64,000 nucleotides of DNA from Toxoplasma gondii ME49 (lineage: Eukaryota; Apicomplexa; Conoidasida; Eucoccidiorida; Sarcocystidae), in the NCBI RefSeq assembly GCF_000006565.2, contig NC_031474.1, forward strand, positions 620,001-684,000. Reading direction: 5' to 3'. Under the pieces are notes generated by a model. The model was not told the origin of the DNA, searched no databases, and saw only the letters and a program-made list of their open reading frames with translations. Positions 24,601 to 36,500 of the stretch are shown here, piece by piece; positions within the stretch are counted from its first letter, which is position 1, and each line of letters starts with the position of its first letter. The translations under genes and the position numbers were made by a program.

Positions 24601-26400
24601 AACAAGAGGGAGAACAAGAAGGAGAACAAGAGGGAGAATAAGAAAGAGAACAAGAAGGAAAACAAGAGACAGAGCAGGGGAGAGAACAAGAAGGAGAACA
24701 AGAAGGAGAACAAGAAGGAAAACAAGAGACAGAACAGGGGAGAGAACAAGAAGGAGAACAAGAAGGAGAACAAGAAAGAGAACAAGAAGGAGAACAAGAG
24801 GGAGAACAAGAAGGAGAACAAGAGGGAGAACAAGAAGGAGAACAAGAGGGAGAATAAGAAAGAGAACAAGAAGGAAAACAAGAGACAGAGAACAAGGGAG
24901 ATTGTGTTTTACCTCCACATGGAATTTGTTGTCACAGAGGTACAGCGATGTGTTGACTGCCTTGAACGGTTCGAAGTCGATCGAAACCTTCTTTTCCTTC
25001 CCGTCGTCCGTGATGATCGTTCCGCAGTACACGACCAAGCCATTGGGAGGCGTTTTGTTGTAAAGCTTAAGCCCTGAGAAGAAAAGAACCGCAAAGGGTG
25101 ACCTGCGTCACAAACGCCGTCGCTTCGTTCTGTCCTCCACGTTCTCTCTTGTCTCGCTGTTCTCTCTCTCTGTCTCTGTCTCTCTCCCTGTCTGTCAAGC
25201 GGGAGCGTTTTCATGCGAGCGCTGCATGCGGGGGCAAGAGGTCCTTCAGACTGTGTGCGTTTTGCCTCCGCATTGGAACCCGGCGGCGGCGGGGACCTCG
25301 CCGGACAGCGAGGTGGAAATGGACTAGAAGAACTCGGGAGAGAGAGCTGAGTTTCCGTGGAGCAGTTTCCGCGGCATTCTCGACTGACCGACGCGACGCC
25401 GCGCCCTACGACAGAAGACTATGACGGAGTGCAAGAGTCGCAGTCTCGAGTCTTCAGATGCGCAGTCGAACATGTCTCCCCGCTTGGTCACTCCCGCAGC
25501 GGAGAGACCGGTTTCCGCTTCACAGAATTCGTGACGCGAGAGAGGGGCAGCACTGTGCAATCGGCGAACAACCGATGGGGAGCGCGGACTCACTTTGCTG
25601 GGTCGAAGTGATGGCCGACAAGACGGAGAGACGATTGACGCGCGACTTGATGTTGGACGCTGTTCCAAATTCGTCGGCGAGCATTTTATTGATTCTCGTG
25701 ATTTCGTCCTTCGGCTTGATGATCAAGCTGATCATCGATGTGCCATTTCTGCGCACAGAAGACACACAGAGAGAAGCCGCTGCCCGCTGCAGACGAAGGG
25801 GGCCCGAGAAACGGAGACACAAACGGACCGAGACGGAGCGCGAGAAGAAAGCGACTCAGTCGACGCCCTCTGCGTCGATGTCCGGTTCGCCTTGCGACGG
25901 GGAGAGACGCAGCCGCGAGGCTTTTTTGACGAAGACGAGCAAGGAGGTCATGGGGAGACGAACGGAGAAGGAGTTGCAGCCGAGAAAAAGACGCAGAAAA
26001 CGCACCACAACCGGAGAACCAAGGAAGGAGAAATCCCGAGTCCAGGAAGACAAGCCACGGAAACTGCACACAGAGAGACTTCTCAGTGTGTCTCCAGGCT
26101 TCCAGCTCCTCTCCCAGGTCTCCTCCCCTGTCGAAGAAGAGACGAGAAGAAGGAAGAAGAAAAGAGGAGAGAAGAAGGAAGAAGAAAAGAGGAGAGAAGA
26201 AGGAAGAAGAAAAGAGGAGAGAAGAAGGAAGAAGAAAGGAGGAGAGCAGCGGAGACGGGGGAGAGGGAGAATGCGAGGTGTAAGAGAAGGAAAAGAGTCA
26301 GAGCTCTGGAGACTCACCCCCTCGCACTCTCGAGGTTCTTGATCAGGCGCTTGATCTTCCATTGTTCGATGTTGGTGTCGACATCCCCGTCACTCGCCAT
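20727..26400 (-). CDS. eRF1: eRF1: eukaryotic peptide chain release factor subunit 1, 8 exons
   Basis: This is class I release factor eRF1 (SUP45/ETF1), which reads all stop codons in the ribosomal A site and triggers peptide release. Exons (minus order): 26400-26318, 25748-25594, 25073-24913, 23835-23584, 23072-22906, 22484-22317, 21467-21279, 20844-20727. All phases agree and give 430 aa against 437 in human. Landmarks fall at the expected places: NIKS at residues 60-63, YLCDNKF at 124-130 for stop-codon recognition, and GGQ at 182-184 in [11 protein letters not shown] for hydrolysis. The C-terminal domain includes [32 protein letters not shown] and [16 protein letters not shown], followed by an acidic tail. 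The start Met opens [10 protein letters not shown] and is followed by [11 protein letters not shown]. The frame is open for hundreds of codons upstream of this Met, but homology begins exactly here. Introns 1, 3 and 6 carry simple repeats. Confidence 0.97.
21545..21840. repeat. AT-rich microsatellite with an 87-bp tandem duplication in eRF1 intron 6
   Basis: A (TA)n tract at about 21,558-21,600 is followed by AT-rich DNA in which the block starting CCTGGTATATTTGTAAATG occurs at 21689 and again at 21776. This is an 87-bp offset with near-identical following sequence. It lies wholly within the intron 21468-22316. Confidence 0.85.
23940..24900. repeat. Purine-rich minisatellite (12-bp GAGAACAAGAAG type) in eRF1 intron 3
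   Basis: About 950 bp consists almost entirely of GAGAACAAGAAG and its variants (AAGAGG, AAGAGA, GACAGAAC, GGACCGAAC). The units form higher-order blocks of several dozen bases. The tract fills most of the 1,077-nt intron 23836-24912. The coding strand of eRF1 carries the pyrimidine complement. The array has no stop codons in several frames, which produces long false open frames on both strands. Confidence 0.95.
26136..26250. repeat. 25-bp purine tandem repeat in eRF1 intron 1
   Basis: Units of AAGAAGGAAGAAGAAAAGAG type repeat with a 25-bp period for about four copies. They lie within the intron 25749-26317, close to its donor end. Confidence 0.85.
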
Positions 26401-27512
26401 CTTTAAAAGGCGTGAGGAAACAAAGAAGAGGCAAAGCGTATCTCGAGGAAGCGCCGAGAGCAGAGAGAAGCGGTCCGGGGTGGAACTGAGACAGAAACAA
26501 GGCGGACGTTCGCGAGCGTCCAGCCTCGAACGTGCATGCGCGGAAGCAGAGAACGGACGACGCAGCGAGGAAGGAGTACGACTGACAAGGCGACTGAAGA
26601 TGCGTCGAGGGATCGAATGCCGCGACGAGGCGACGGACTGGCGAGAAAGCAGAGACTCCAACAGACAGTGTGAAGCGCCGCTGACTTGGAGGGAAGCTCC
26701 GGAAGCGCGAATCCAACGTACCACAGTGGGCTGCAGAGACTCGGACCAACGTCGAACTCCAGCAGAGGCGAGAGAAAAGTAGACAGGTGCAGCGAAGTCG
26801 AACAAGACACAGAGCGAAGGAACGAAAGAAGGGCAGTTGAGAGGAGATACGGAACACAGACCGAGTGGCGATGAAGAAACGCCGGTCCGGATGTTTTCCT
26901 TTGCAGTGCTGCCTTTCCTCGCTCTCCCTACTTCGACACTCTGGCTTCCAGAGAGGGGATCCCCGGAGAAACGTCCCTCGTCTTTCCGCTGTGCACTGCA
27001 GCTCTCGGAGTCCGCCTGTCCGTCGAATCGCAGAAACGACGGGTCGACGAAAAGCCACAAAAGGCGCGAACGCCGGTGTTTGCCGCCGAAACGTTTTTGA
27101 CTCAACAGCGAAATCACACGGCCTCCTCGAGGAGGGCGGAGAGACACCGACGGGCAGGGGAAAAAGTCAGTTGATACCGCACAAGACAAAACCGAGGGCG
27201 AGAGCGTCGCCGGGAGGAAAGAGTCTGGAAAAGAACTTGGAGAACACAAAGCGTCGGAAAAACTCGCGTACGCTTCCGTTCTTGTGCATGCGGCTTTCTC
27301 TGTTTCTACCGGAGAAGAATCGCAAGTGGGGAAAGGCGTATCTAGTGGAGGGGAGCATGCCGCGAGGCACCAGCGACTTTTCTTCGCGCGAACCGGCAAA
27401 GGTTGCTTCCTTCTCGCCAGAAGCTCTCGCTTCTCGCCACCAGTTACCTCCTGTTTGTCGTATCCGTGTGTGGCGCTAAGTTCCCGAAAAAGAAGTAAAG
27501 GAAAACGAACTC
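26401..27512. other. eRF1 5' UTR/promoter region
   Basis: This sequence lies immediately upstream of the eRF1 start codon. On the minus strand it is open in the eRF1 frame all the way back to about 27720, but the encoded peptide is Ser/Arg/Leu-rich and unlike eRF1 N termini, which begin at the Met at 26400. It most likely holds the promoter and a long 5' UTR. Confidence 0.5.
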
Positions 27513-28148
27513 TCAGGCGCCGGCGGGACCCCCCGTCCACACTTCCCCACATAGCCTGCAAACAGCCATTCCCATGTCCACGGTGGTGAACTCGCCTCTG
27601 CAAGGAAAGAAAAAGGTGAAACGCGTAGCAGAGGAACTCAACTTTCTCGATTTCCTTCGCAGACGCCTTTCTTGATTTTCTCCCGTGTAAACCAGGAGGA
27701 TCCTCGATGAGAAACTCCACGCCATCTCTGACAAACGGAAACGCACCGCTTCATCAGAGACACGTAACGGCTGTCTGTTTGCTCTACCGTTAGTGTGTGT
27801 GTGTGTGTGGTGTAAACTCAAAGGTGCAGAGGAACCACTGCGTTTTCTAAATGCATCGAAGAAACCTGTAGTCAACGCATAGAAAAAGTTCAATGGATAG
27901 CCGCTGCGCTCCACTGTTGCACAACCTGCGGGACATGGATTGGAATCGATAGCCCCACTGAACTATTTGTAGACAAAAGATACTTCAAAGAAACAAAGCT
28001 GTTTCGCGACGGGGTAAGGGTATGTGTCTTTGTGGAGAGGAGTAATACAGCGCCCACTACAGCTAGGTAGAGACTGAGTCTGAGTTGAGTTTCCTCTCGT
28101 CGGGAGACCGACGGCGCAGAAGCAAAACTCACACTTTCGACGGGGCAT
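27513..28148 (-). CDS. Candidate very small spliced gene of unknown function
   Basis: This is a weak model supported only by splice sites and phase. Exon 1 would be 28148-28135 (start MPRRK), exon 2 27727-27693 (peptide DGVEFLIEDPP) and exon 3 27595-27513. The acceptors are TTTGTCAG and TTGCAGAG, and the result is about 43 aa ending after MAVCRLCGEVWTGG, with a CxxC pair. The last exon has two possible acceptors two bases apart. Using the first one (exon from 27597) changes the frame and gives a different tail containing WTWEWLFAGYVG. No family is recognised. The exons might instead belong to the 5' UTR of eRF1, which is transcribed in the same direction. Confidence 0.25.
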
Positions 28149-30528
28149 TCTCACTATACAAATTGGGTTAAATTAATTCGACTCAAAAGCCGCTCGTGGT
28201 GTATGTCTGATGAATGAGAAACTCAAACTGCCTTGCTTAGCCTCGCTCCTGAAGTTCACGCAGGGACGTTCAAAGAAGTAGCCCCGGCGCCTAGACGTCA
28301 TGCAGCTGCCTCTACTCCATACCCTCTTTCTCCGTAGCCACAAAAAACACAGCGCATGCCGGAGATTTTCCACCGGAGTAGAGTCGACCTGGGTTCCTTG
28401 TATGTAAATCAAGGAAAGAGCTGAGCCGTCCCAGCAGATGCCTGTATATATGCCGGCGGTGCTCACTGGGTGAATCCAGACAGCACCACAGTGGAAGCTG
28501 CATCACCAGCCTTTTCGGATTCTCCCTTCTTCTATCAGACGCTCGGCAGAAGTGACTCTGCAGGAAAGAGCTTTGCCCGTCAACTGGCAAGTCGCGGTGT
28601 TTATCCCGTCAGCCAGTCCTCTGGAGACTCAGAGATGCTGACGTCCTCCTCGGAGGCTAAGGGTGCGTCTTAGAACGTTCTCCTCATGTCTGGCGCATTC
28701 AGACTACACAGGAATCCCTCAGTCTGTACATGACCCAGGACTGGATCCGCATTTCAAGTACCGGAAGCGTTGGTACCCTCCTTGAGGACGCTCATCTGCA
28801 AGCACCTCTACGTAGAAGCATGCAAGACAGCTACGAGATACACGAGAAAATGGATAAAGCTGCCTTTGTTATCACGTGGAAGTCCATCACTTGGGTTACG
28901 GAAACAAGCGCTTCCTGACAGGGTCAGCGTATTGATGAGACTGTAGAAGATATCGTGAATTCGTGGAAAGGGCATGCGTGGAAGACAGCCGGTTGACGGT
29001 GCGCAGAATTACGGAAGCGAGTCTGTAGAGTGACACACCAACGGCCTAAACGGTGCACTCCGGACACCGTTCAGCGCATTTTGCGTGCATCACATATCGC
29101 TTGTAAGTTCGACATTCCCATTGAAAGAGCAATTGCGTCAGTTGAGGACTTCTCGTCGGACGTAGACGCGGTCTACTGGCCGTTGCCCGAAGGGCGGCGC
29201 TAGGTGTCTTCCCCATCAGCCGAGCGAGTTTCTCTCAGGCACTCGAGACGTTTCATGCTACACCTTTATCTATCGGCCAATAACATTCTCGCTGCTTGCT
29301 GTGCTTCCTGATTCGAGGTTGGAAGGCAAAGAGAGTGACGAAAGAATCGCATCTGCCCACGAGCTTCCTCCAACTGAGTTTAAGTTGGGATTGTCCCATG
29401 GTATTTCGCAGCAGCGATGCCAGACAAAAGCCGACTCCCATGCCGCGATGAGTGCGTCATGTTTCTTTGAGCAAGCCTCTCATTGTTTCATCTCACGGCG
29501 TTGAGGGAATTCTCTGGAAAACCATGGCTAGCCGGTTACCGTCCTTGTGTAGACCACCCTCGACATTAAGGCAAATTCCTGAGCCAGTTGTCATCATGTT
29601 GAACCCTTTATCAATACGAAGCACATCCCGCGCATGTTTCCTTCGTGCGTCTAAGGTCTCCCCATTATGAAACTCTTTCTTCCATCGCGTTCCTCCCTCT
29701 CTAGGCCTTTGTTCTTTCCAAGTTGTTGAAAAGGCAAATCCGAACCGTTTCATCCAGACCATCGGTACTCCAGGCTCAACACAAACAACTAAGTCGCTGT
29801 GCGTAAACAAAATACCGAGAACAGTTCAATCACCTTACAAGCACACTTCTCTCTGAGAAGAAGGTTAGCGTTTAGCGCGTATTCGTTTTTCGGGGTCTGC
29901 GATCGTCTTGTCGAAATAACGCATGCACGGCGATTTTGCCAGCACAAGTACGGCATGCGAGTGAGTCGGCGTATCGCGGTCAAAATGCAGCCAGTCCTGC
30001 AAAAATAGAGAATCTCTAGCAGAGAAACTATTTTTTCCTAGTGCATTTAAAAAGTAACCCCAAGAGTTTGAGACATGCAAGAACAGACGCAGGGTTCGGC
30101 GAGTTCCTCGGTCTCCCCGGCCTCCTATACGCTGTCGCGTTTCGTCACTGCGCTGGCCCCGCACAAACGGGACACAAGCCCGAGTCAAGGCCCAAGTTCC
30201 GTTCCTTTCTTCATCGTCTATTTCTCGTTTTTTTTCACACGTTTCCCTCCTTTTTTAGCTATGCCCTCACCCCCGTAACTCTGTTCGTCGTCGTCGCGGG
30301 CCTTTCTTGACTTCGAGAAACAAGTCGAGCTGCTAGCGCAGCGGCGACCCTGCTGCATCTGGTTCCTCTCGTGCTCTCTCTTGTCCGGTTTCCGTACTTA
30401 CTTTCGCCTCCATGCTCTCTTCACTGTTCTCTCGTTTCAGCGTGTCACATTCGACTCACGGGGAAGGCTCTATCCCCGACTCTCTGTCCGCCGTTGCGTT
30501 TTTTGCGTCTTCTTAATTCGTCGCAGCT
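28149..30528. other. Intergenic region upstream of the NOV-like gene, no confident gene
   Basis: The density of open frames is low compared with the gene-bearing parts. Some short frames look protein-like, for example a 105-codon frame on the minus strand at 29493-29810 containing VEPGVPMVWMKRFGFAFS. They cannot be extended through splice sites and no domain is recognised. The segment nearest 30,528 probably contains the promoter and 5' UTR of the NOV-like gene. Confidence 0.45.
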
Positions 30529-33500
30529 ATGTCACACCCACCGCAAGGACAAGCCTTTGGAGGACCACGTCCTCCAGCCCCACAAAGTTACGCTGCGCAG
30601 CCGCCTCCGCCTCGGGAGGGATTCGGTCAAAGCCATCCACATTCTTCCGGTTTTCCACCCACAATTCACCTTTCTCAGCCGAGACATCCTCACCTCGCGC
30701 GGCACCATCACCATCACTACCACTGGGGACTGCAGCGCGGGCGGCCGCCGCGCGGCCCTCGGCCCGGCCAGAATACCTTCCCTGTTCTGCCTAACGTAAG
30801 CGAGTGCAGCGGCGCTTCCTCTATCTCTATCCCTTCGCCTCCGTCCTCTCACTGCTCTCCTGCGCCTCCGAGGTACGCTTCTCACACACCCTCCTGTTCG
30901 TCTTCTCCAGGGACGGCAGCGTCTCAGACCTTCGCTCTTCCCGCGTCACTCGGAGCACGGAAACAGCCGGAGGCAGGCATGCCGCCTGCGACTTCTTCCC
31001 CACCGCGCCCCCCTCCTCCGGTTTCTCGTTCTCGAAGTCCACGGGGAGGCGGAGAGAGCAGCACTCGAGCCACCGCCCTCGTGGCGACAGTCTCTGCGTT
31101 TCTCGAGTCTGAGAAACGTCGCGAGGCGCGTACGACGCAGGCGCCTGGCCGGCTGGTGGGCGCCCCGCCCTCTAGGACTGCAGGATGTCCTCTTCGGCCC
31201 GGTGGTCCGCGCGCGCGAGACGGGGAGAAAGACCCCTCGCCAGGAGCGGAGAAAGAAGTCGTCGTGGTCGATGACAGCGACGAAGAGTCAGGACAGACAA
31301 AGGAGAGGTTTCGAGGCAACAGAAGTCAGGGCGGCGGCCGAGGTCGAGGTGAGCGAACAAGTTCCCATCATTCCCATCAGGCTCTCGGCGAGAGAAGAGA
31401 ATCAGAGAAGGTTGCGGCTGTACACCGAAGTCACTGGCTGCTTCAGTCTGGAGAACTCAGGTGGGAAGGCGTCCACGAATTCAGATCTCTTGCTCGAAAA
31501 CGCCTGCACCAAGGCGTCCTCAGCAAGGCACAAAAAATCGCTGAAATGGAGGACGGAGTCCGTGCAACCGAAGAAGACGAAATGACCTTCGTCGTCTACT
31601 CAGACAGGTAACGCGTCGTCGATGTGAGGCTCTTGTCCACGAACGGACTGCCCTCCCGAGAATGAGGAATTTCTCCGCGCCCCTGTCCATGTCGATCTCT
31701 GTCTTGCTGCAGCTGCTCTCTGTCGACCTACGCAAACACTCCACTGTTTCTGGACAAAGAGTACCACATATACATATATCCATGTTTAAAGAGATCGATA
31801 CAGATCTACGTAGATGCAGGTGTGGAGTCAGTTCGAGCTCCCATTGATTTTTCGTATTGATCTAATTCGCGGGAGCCGTCCGTTCTGTGCCCTTCTTTCT
31901 GCGTCTCCGCAGCTCTGCAGGAGGGCCTTGGCGCTTCCTCTCTGCAGCTGCATGTTGAAACGCATGGTGCTTGTGCAGGGGAATCCTTCTTCGCGTCGTC
32001 AGCAACTGTGTTGTTGAGTTTCCCCGCACGGATTGCAGAGGGCTGGCGGTCATACTACGATGTCGTTCTCTCGACATCAGCTCACTGTCTTTGTGCAGAA
32101 TGCCGGCACACTCCTGTCTCTGTTCCCGGTGTTGACCGTTCCCCCCCTTGTGCTCGATTGCTTTCCTCTCATGTTTGTGTTTCTCTTCTTTTCTTCCATT
32201 CTCACCCTTGCCCCTCACTCTTTTCTGTGCGTCGTCGTTCATCCTTTTCCCTCCCTTTCTCTCCCTTCCCTCGCCATCTCTCTGTCTCCTCTCGGTTTTC
32301 GTCCTTCATCACTTTACACCGTGTTCTCTCCATTTATCTTCGTTTCCTTCTCTTGCTTCCGCCTTTTTTTTCTTCCCTGTGGAGTCTATATGAAGCGCTG
32401 GACTGCTGGTTTAGATCACCCTTCCACGGTCTCTTGAGGTTCTCCTCTGCATGCATTTCCTCCCTGCAGTTCCAATTGCCGCTTCGTGGACCTGGCCGTC
32501 TGCGAGTGCAGCTGCCCAAACCACGAGCCGCCCTGTTCGCATTTGACCGCGGTGGCGCTTGCGGGCTCTTCGCAGGATCGGCTTCAATTCGCCTTGATGA
32601 CTCTGATGAAGCTTAGGTTTCTGAATCCTTTCGCAGACCGAAACATGTCGTTCGTCGCGCTCTCGTCTTCTCGCAGCGACACGGTCTCTTTCGAGGCGAT
32701 CCTAAAGTTTGTCCGCTCGCATTTCTCTCGGCGCCACTCGCCGGAGGAAGTCGCCGAGGCCGCAGTTCGCGCCGCCGTCGGCCTCCTCCTCAGATTCTAC
32801 CAGCGCGCCCAAGGGACGCTGCCCCCCCTCCCCTCCACGGTTCAGAGGGCGAAGGAGAGGGAGAAGGCCAGAGGGAGTGAGAACAGCGACGACGAGGTTG
32901 AAGAAGAGACGCCGAAGAAGGACGGCGAGGAACGCGAAGGCGACAGGCAAGAGAACGAAGGGTCGCTTTCCACGTCCGACTCGCCTGCAGGTGAAGATTC
33001 AGAGACTGCGAGGAGTGCGTCGAGCGTCGAGTCTCTGAGTGGGGAGGGCGAGGCCGCGTCCGGGGATTCCCGGAGAAAGAGAGGAAAAAAGGCGACGGAG
33101 CGGTTGAAAGGGAACGACGCCCGACGACCAGACACCTGGGACTCTCAGCTCGCGCGAGCGGTCGCCAAGGCGGCTAGGAAACTCCTTGCATCTTCCTCTG
33201 CGGCATCCCTGTATGCGCTCTCGGAGGTGCAGTCACAGGAGACAGGGACTGTGGCGTCTGCGGAGGGTGAAGCGGTGACACGAGGCGAGGCGGAAAGGCC
33301 GGGATCGGAGGCGACAGCTGGGACTCTGGAGGTCGAGGCCGGCGCCTCACTTCTGCCCCCCTCCACTTCAGGCTCCTGGTCCTCGCGGCTGGCGCTCTGG
33401 TGCCAGTTTGAGCAGGCCGTTCAGACTCGACTACAGAAGTCGCTGAAACGGGAGCCGCAGCTGGACCCAACCTCCGGTTTGTCCTCTTCGACTCTCGCGC

Positions 33501-36500
33501 CGTCGGCGTCGCCCCCGCTTCTGTGTCTGGGGAGGTTTCTGCAAACGCTGGCTCTGGAGACTGCCCGGGATGCTCGAAGTGGGGAGGTCTTGACTCCCGC
33601 GGAAGCGCAGACCACGGACAAAGGGTGCAGGGAGGCGTGCGACAAGGACGAGGCGGCTGAAGAGTCCGAGGAGACACAACCATCCCCGGAAGGCCAAGAC
33701 GCCGACTCTGCCGCGTCCCCGTTCTCGTCGTCAAGTGCGTCGGCTGTTTCGCTGACCAAAGGGAAAGGAAAAGGCCTTACACCTGCGGACGCAAGCCGGC
33801 TGCTTTCTCTTATCTTCTGTGGCGCCTCAACGGAGTATGTTCGTAAGGGAAGGGACGACGCGGAGGCAGGAGGAGAAGACGGGAGTTTGGAGTGGACGGA
33901 CCGGGCATGCGCTGCGACCGCCAGGAAGGAAGGAGAGGCTCCAACGACTCTTGAGAGATACGAGCGCGGCGATCTGTCGCCACTGGAGGGCGGAGTTGGG
34001 AGCGGCAAGAAGCGAGAAGACTTCTTTTGTTCCTCGGTCCCTGCCGGTTGGGCCGACCGGGGCAGTGAAGCGAAGAAGGCCACTGTTCAGGCGCCGACGC
34101 CTGGGTCTGTCCCTTGCGGGACCTCTGGAGAAGCCGAGAAACAGGATCTGCTTCTTTCGATTTTGAGCGAAATCCAGAAAATGCGAAACGAGAGGAAGAG
34201 CGGCTTTTCGTGGAGCGTCGACGGGGCCTTGGAGACGGCTGTGAGAGAGACAGAGCCGGGCGAGGAAGGCGAGAGAACCGCGCCTCGACCGCAGCGCGGC
34301 AGAAGGAGACAAGCTGGAGACAGACTGAGAGACATCGTGGAGTGCCTAGCTGCACTGGAAACACGCGTCGTGGCGAAGCGAGGGGCTTCGTTCCAACAGG
34401 ATAATGAAGAGGAGACAGAAAGCGCAGAAACGCGAGATAGAGAGTCGCCTGCCCCGGGAGTTCCCAGGCGAGAAACAGAGGGGCAAGGGAGCTTCTTAAA
34501 GTGTCTCCTGTCTCTTCCGGAGGCGATAGAAGCTCTTGGCACTGCGTTGGCCGGTGCGGAGAGACCAGCAGGCAACGGCGAGAAAGGCATAGGACGAACA
34601 GGGCGAAGACGTGGAGTAACAGACGACAGCGACAGTGGTCTGGAGGTCGAGTCTGCGGAAGAAGGATTGAAGAGATTGGGAGAGCAGCGGAACAGAAGCT
34701 GGACCGGAAGTAACAGTGAGAGCGGCGGGGAAGGGGGCGAGTCTGGACGCTTCAGCGAGGCGAAGGCGTTGTCTCGGGAGGCGATAGAGGACGAAGAAAG
34801 GAGGCAGGTCCACGTTAGCGATGAAACCGCAATTCTCACCTTTTTTCTGGCCGAGGCGTTCCCTGCTCTGTTCACAGAAACTCCCGAAGTGGAAGCCTCT
34901 GGGCATGAGGCGAACGCGGCTTCGTCGGCCTCTTCCCGATCTCCCTTGAGGCCCACGGATGCACCGCCTTCCAAACACGATCGCCTCGGAGTGTACCGGC
35001 GTCTGTGTGAACTTCATTTTTCCGGAGCGACTCTTCCTTCTTTCGCATCTTACCCTTCTCCTCGGCCTTCTCACGCCTCGTGGCGCCTGTGGCTTCCGTC
35101 GCTGCGACAGGCTGCGCGAGTCGCTGCCCTAGGCCGCAAAACACTCGGCCTTAGCCCTGTGTCTCTTGGAGAGGACAGCGCAAGCGACGCGGACTCGTCA
35201 GAGGACGAAGCTGGAGACCATGAAACGCCGAGCTTGTCGGTTGAAGGCCAAGCTCGACTCAGAGATCTCTACGGTGCTTCCGTCCTCCCAGCTGTGTCTC
35301 TCCTGTCTCTGTCCTCACTCGGGGCCATCCCACAGGTCGGGGACGTTTCTATCGCGTCTCCGACTCCTGACAGTGATGTTCTCAGCTGTCTCGCCTCGAC
35401 GCTGCCCTCGGCGGCTGCTGTCGCTCCGTCGAGCTTGGGGGCAGACCTCGCTCCCGAGCAAATTGTCTGGTTGATAGCGACGGCTCCTCCACTCGTAGAC
35501 TTGAATTTTTTCTTGAGCTGGGAGGCGACCTTTGCGCCCCATCATGGCTCGCTGCTCTCGTTTCTGCGACGCCACCTTCATCTGCCTCTCGCTGCATCCT
35601 CGCCAGCGTACCCAGATTCTTCTTTCTGCACCCTCGCCACGTCGTCCTTCTTCCTTCTTCTGAATCCTCAGACTCTCGTCCGACTTCCGCGACACAACGG
35701 TGCTTCCTCGTTTTCTTCGCCGCCTACATGGAGCCCTGCGGACGGGACCGACTTGCCCCAGGCAGGCCTGCAGGCCACCGTCGCCGCGCTTCTCCAGAGT
35801 ATAGGGCGCCGGTGCGGCAGGGAGACAGCTGTCTCCTTTTTGTCACTGCTGTGCTTGGAACGCACGACGCGGCCAGCTTGCGCCGCCTCTACTGTCCGCG
35901 CAATCAGCGGAGACACCGCTCTTCGTTCTCAAATTCAGCGTCACTTCTGGGGAGACCTCAACTCTGCATCGGAAGAGAGAAACGCAGAAAACAAACAAGA
36001 TCAGAGCGACGTCCAGACCGTTGCTGCCTTTGTTGGGCACTTTCTTCTCTCGCTTCCAGTCTTTTCCTGGATACAGGGAATCGAAACGGTGGTGTCTCCG
36101 CTCGCTGCGCGTGTGGGGCGGAGACATCTCCTCCAGGAAATGGAACGCTTCGCGTATGATTCGTGGTTCTCGAATTGCTTAGCTCCGACTGCAACATCCT
36201 CAGCTTCTCACGCAGCTCTTCCTTCATCTTCGTTGTCTCCTTCTTTGGCTCTTCCCCCTTTCGTGCCTGCAACTTCGGCTCCTCGGTGTCCAGGTTCGTC
36301 TGCTTCATCTGAGTCGCCCTCTCGCATGTCTGCGGGGTGTGGAGAGGCCAGGGAGAACCTCCACCTGTCGCAGGCGCAAAGCGCCGCTCTCGAAAAGGTC
36401 CTTGCCCTCTGCCGGGATGTGCTAACTGCAGAGCAGGCCGCACTGTGCGAGACAGAGGGCGAGGTCAAGCGAGGCGACGGACTCCAAAAAACGCTTCTGG

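Noticed and set aside
23940..24900. CRISPR-like array
   Set aside because: Units are contiguous 12-bp purine repeats without unique spacers, within a eukaryotic intron.
23577..25038. Several 260-430-codon open frames on both strands, rich in Arg/Thr or in Ser/Cys/Leu/Phe
   Set aside because: They are translations of the purine minisatellite in eRF1 intron 3, open in several frames at once. The flanking eRF1 exons splice across it in phase.
26314..27720. 468-codon minus-strand frame containing the eRF1 start
   Set aside because: Only the last 28 codons are eRF1-like; the upstream part has no conserved blocks and is best read as 5' UTR/promoter.
31908..32470. Extra exons between 31.9 and 32.4 kb (e.g. 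a frame with LQEGLGASSLQLHVETHG)
   Set aside because: They are not needed: the 31607 donor and 32470 acceptor join directly in phase and restore NOV-like sequence; the intermediate candidates do not keep phase.
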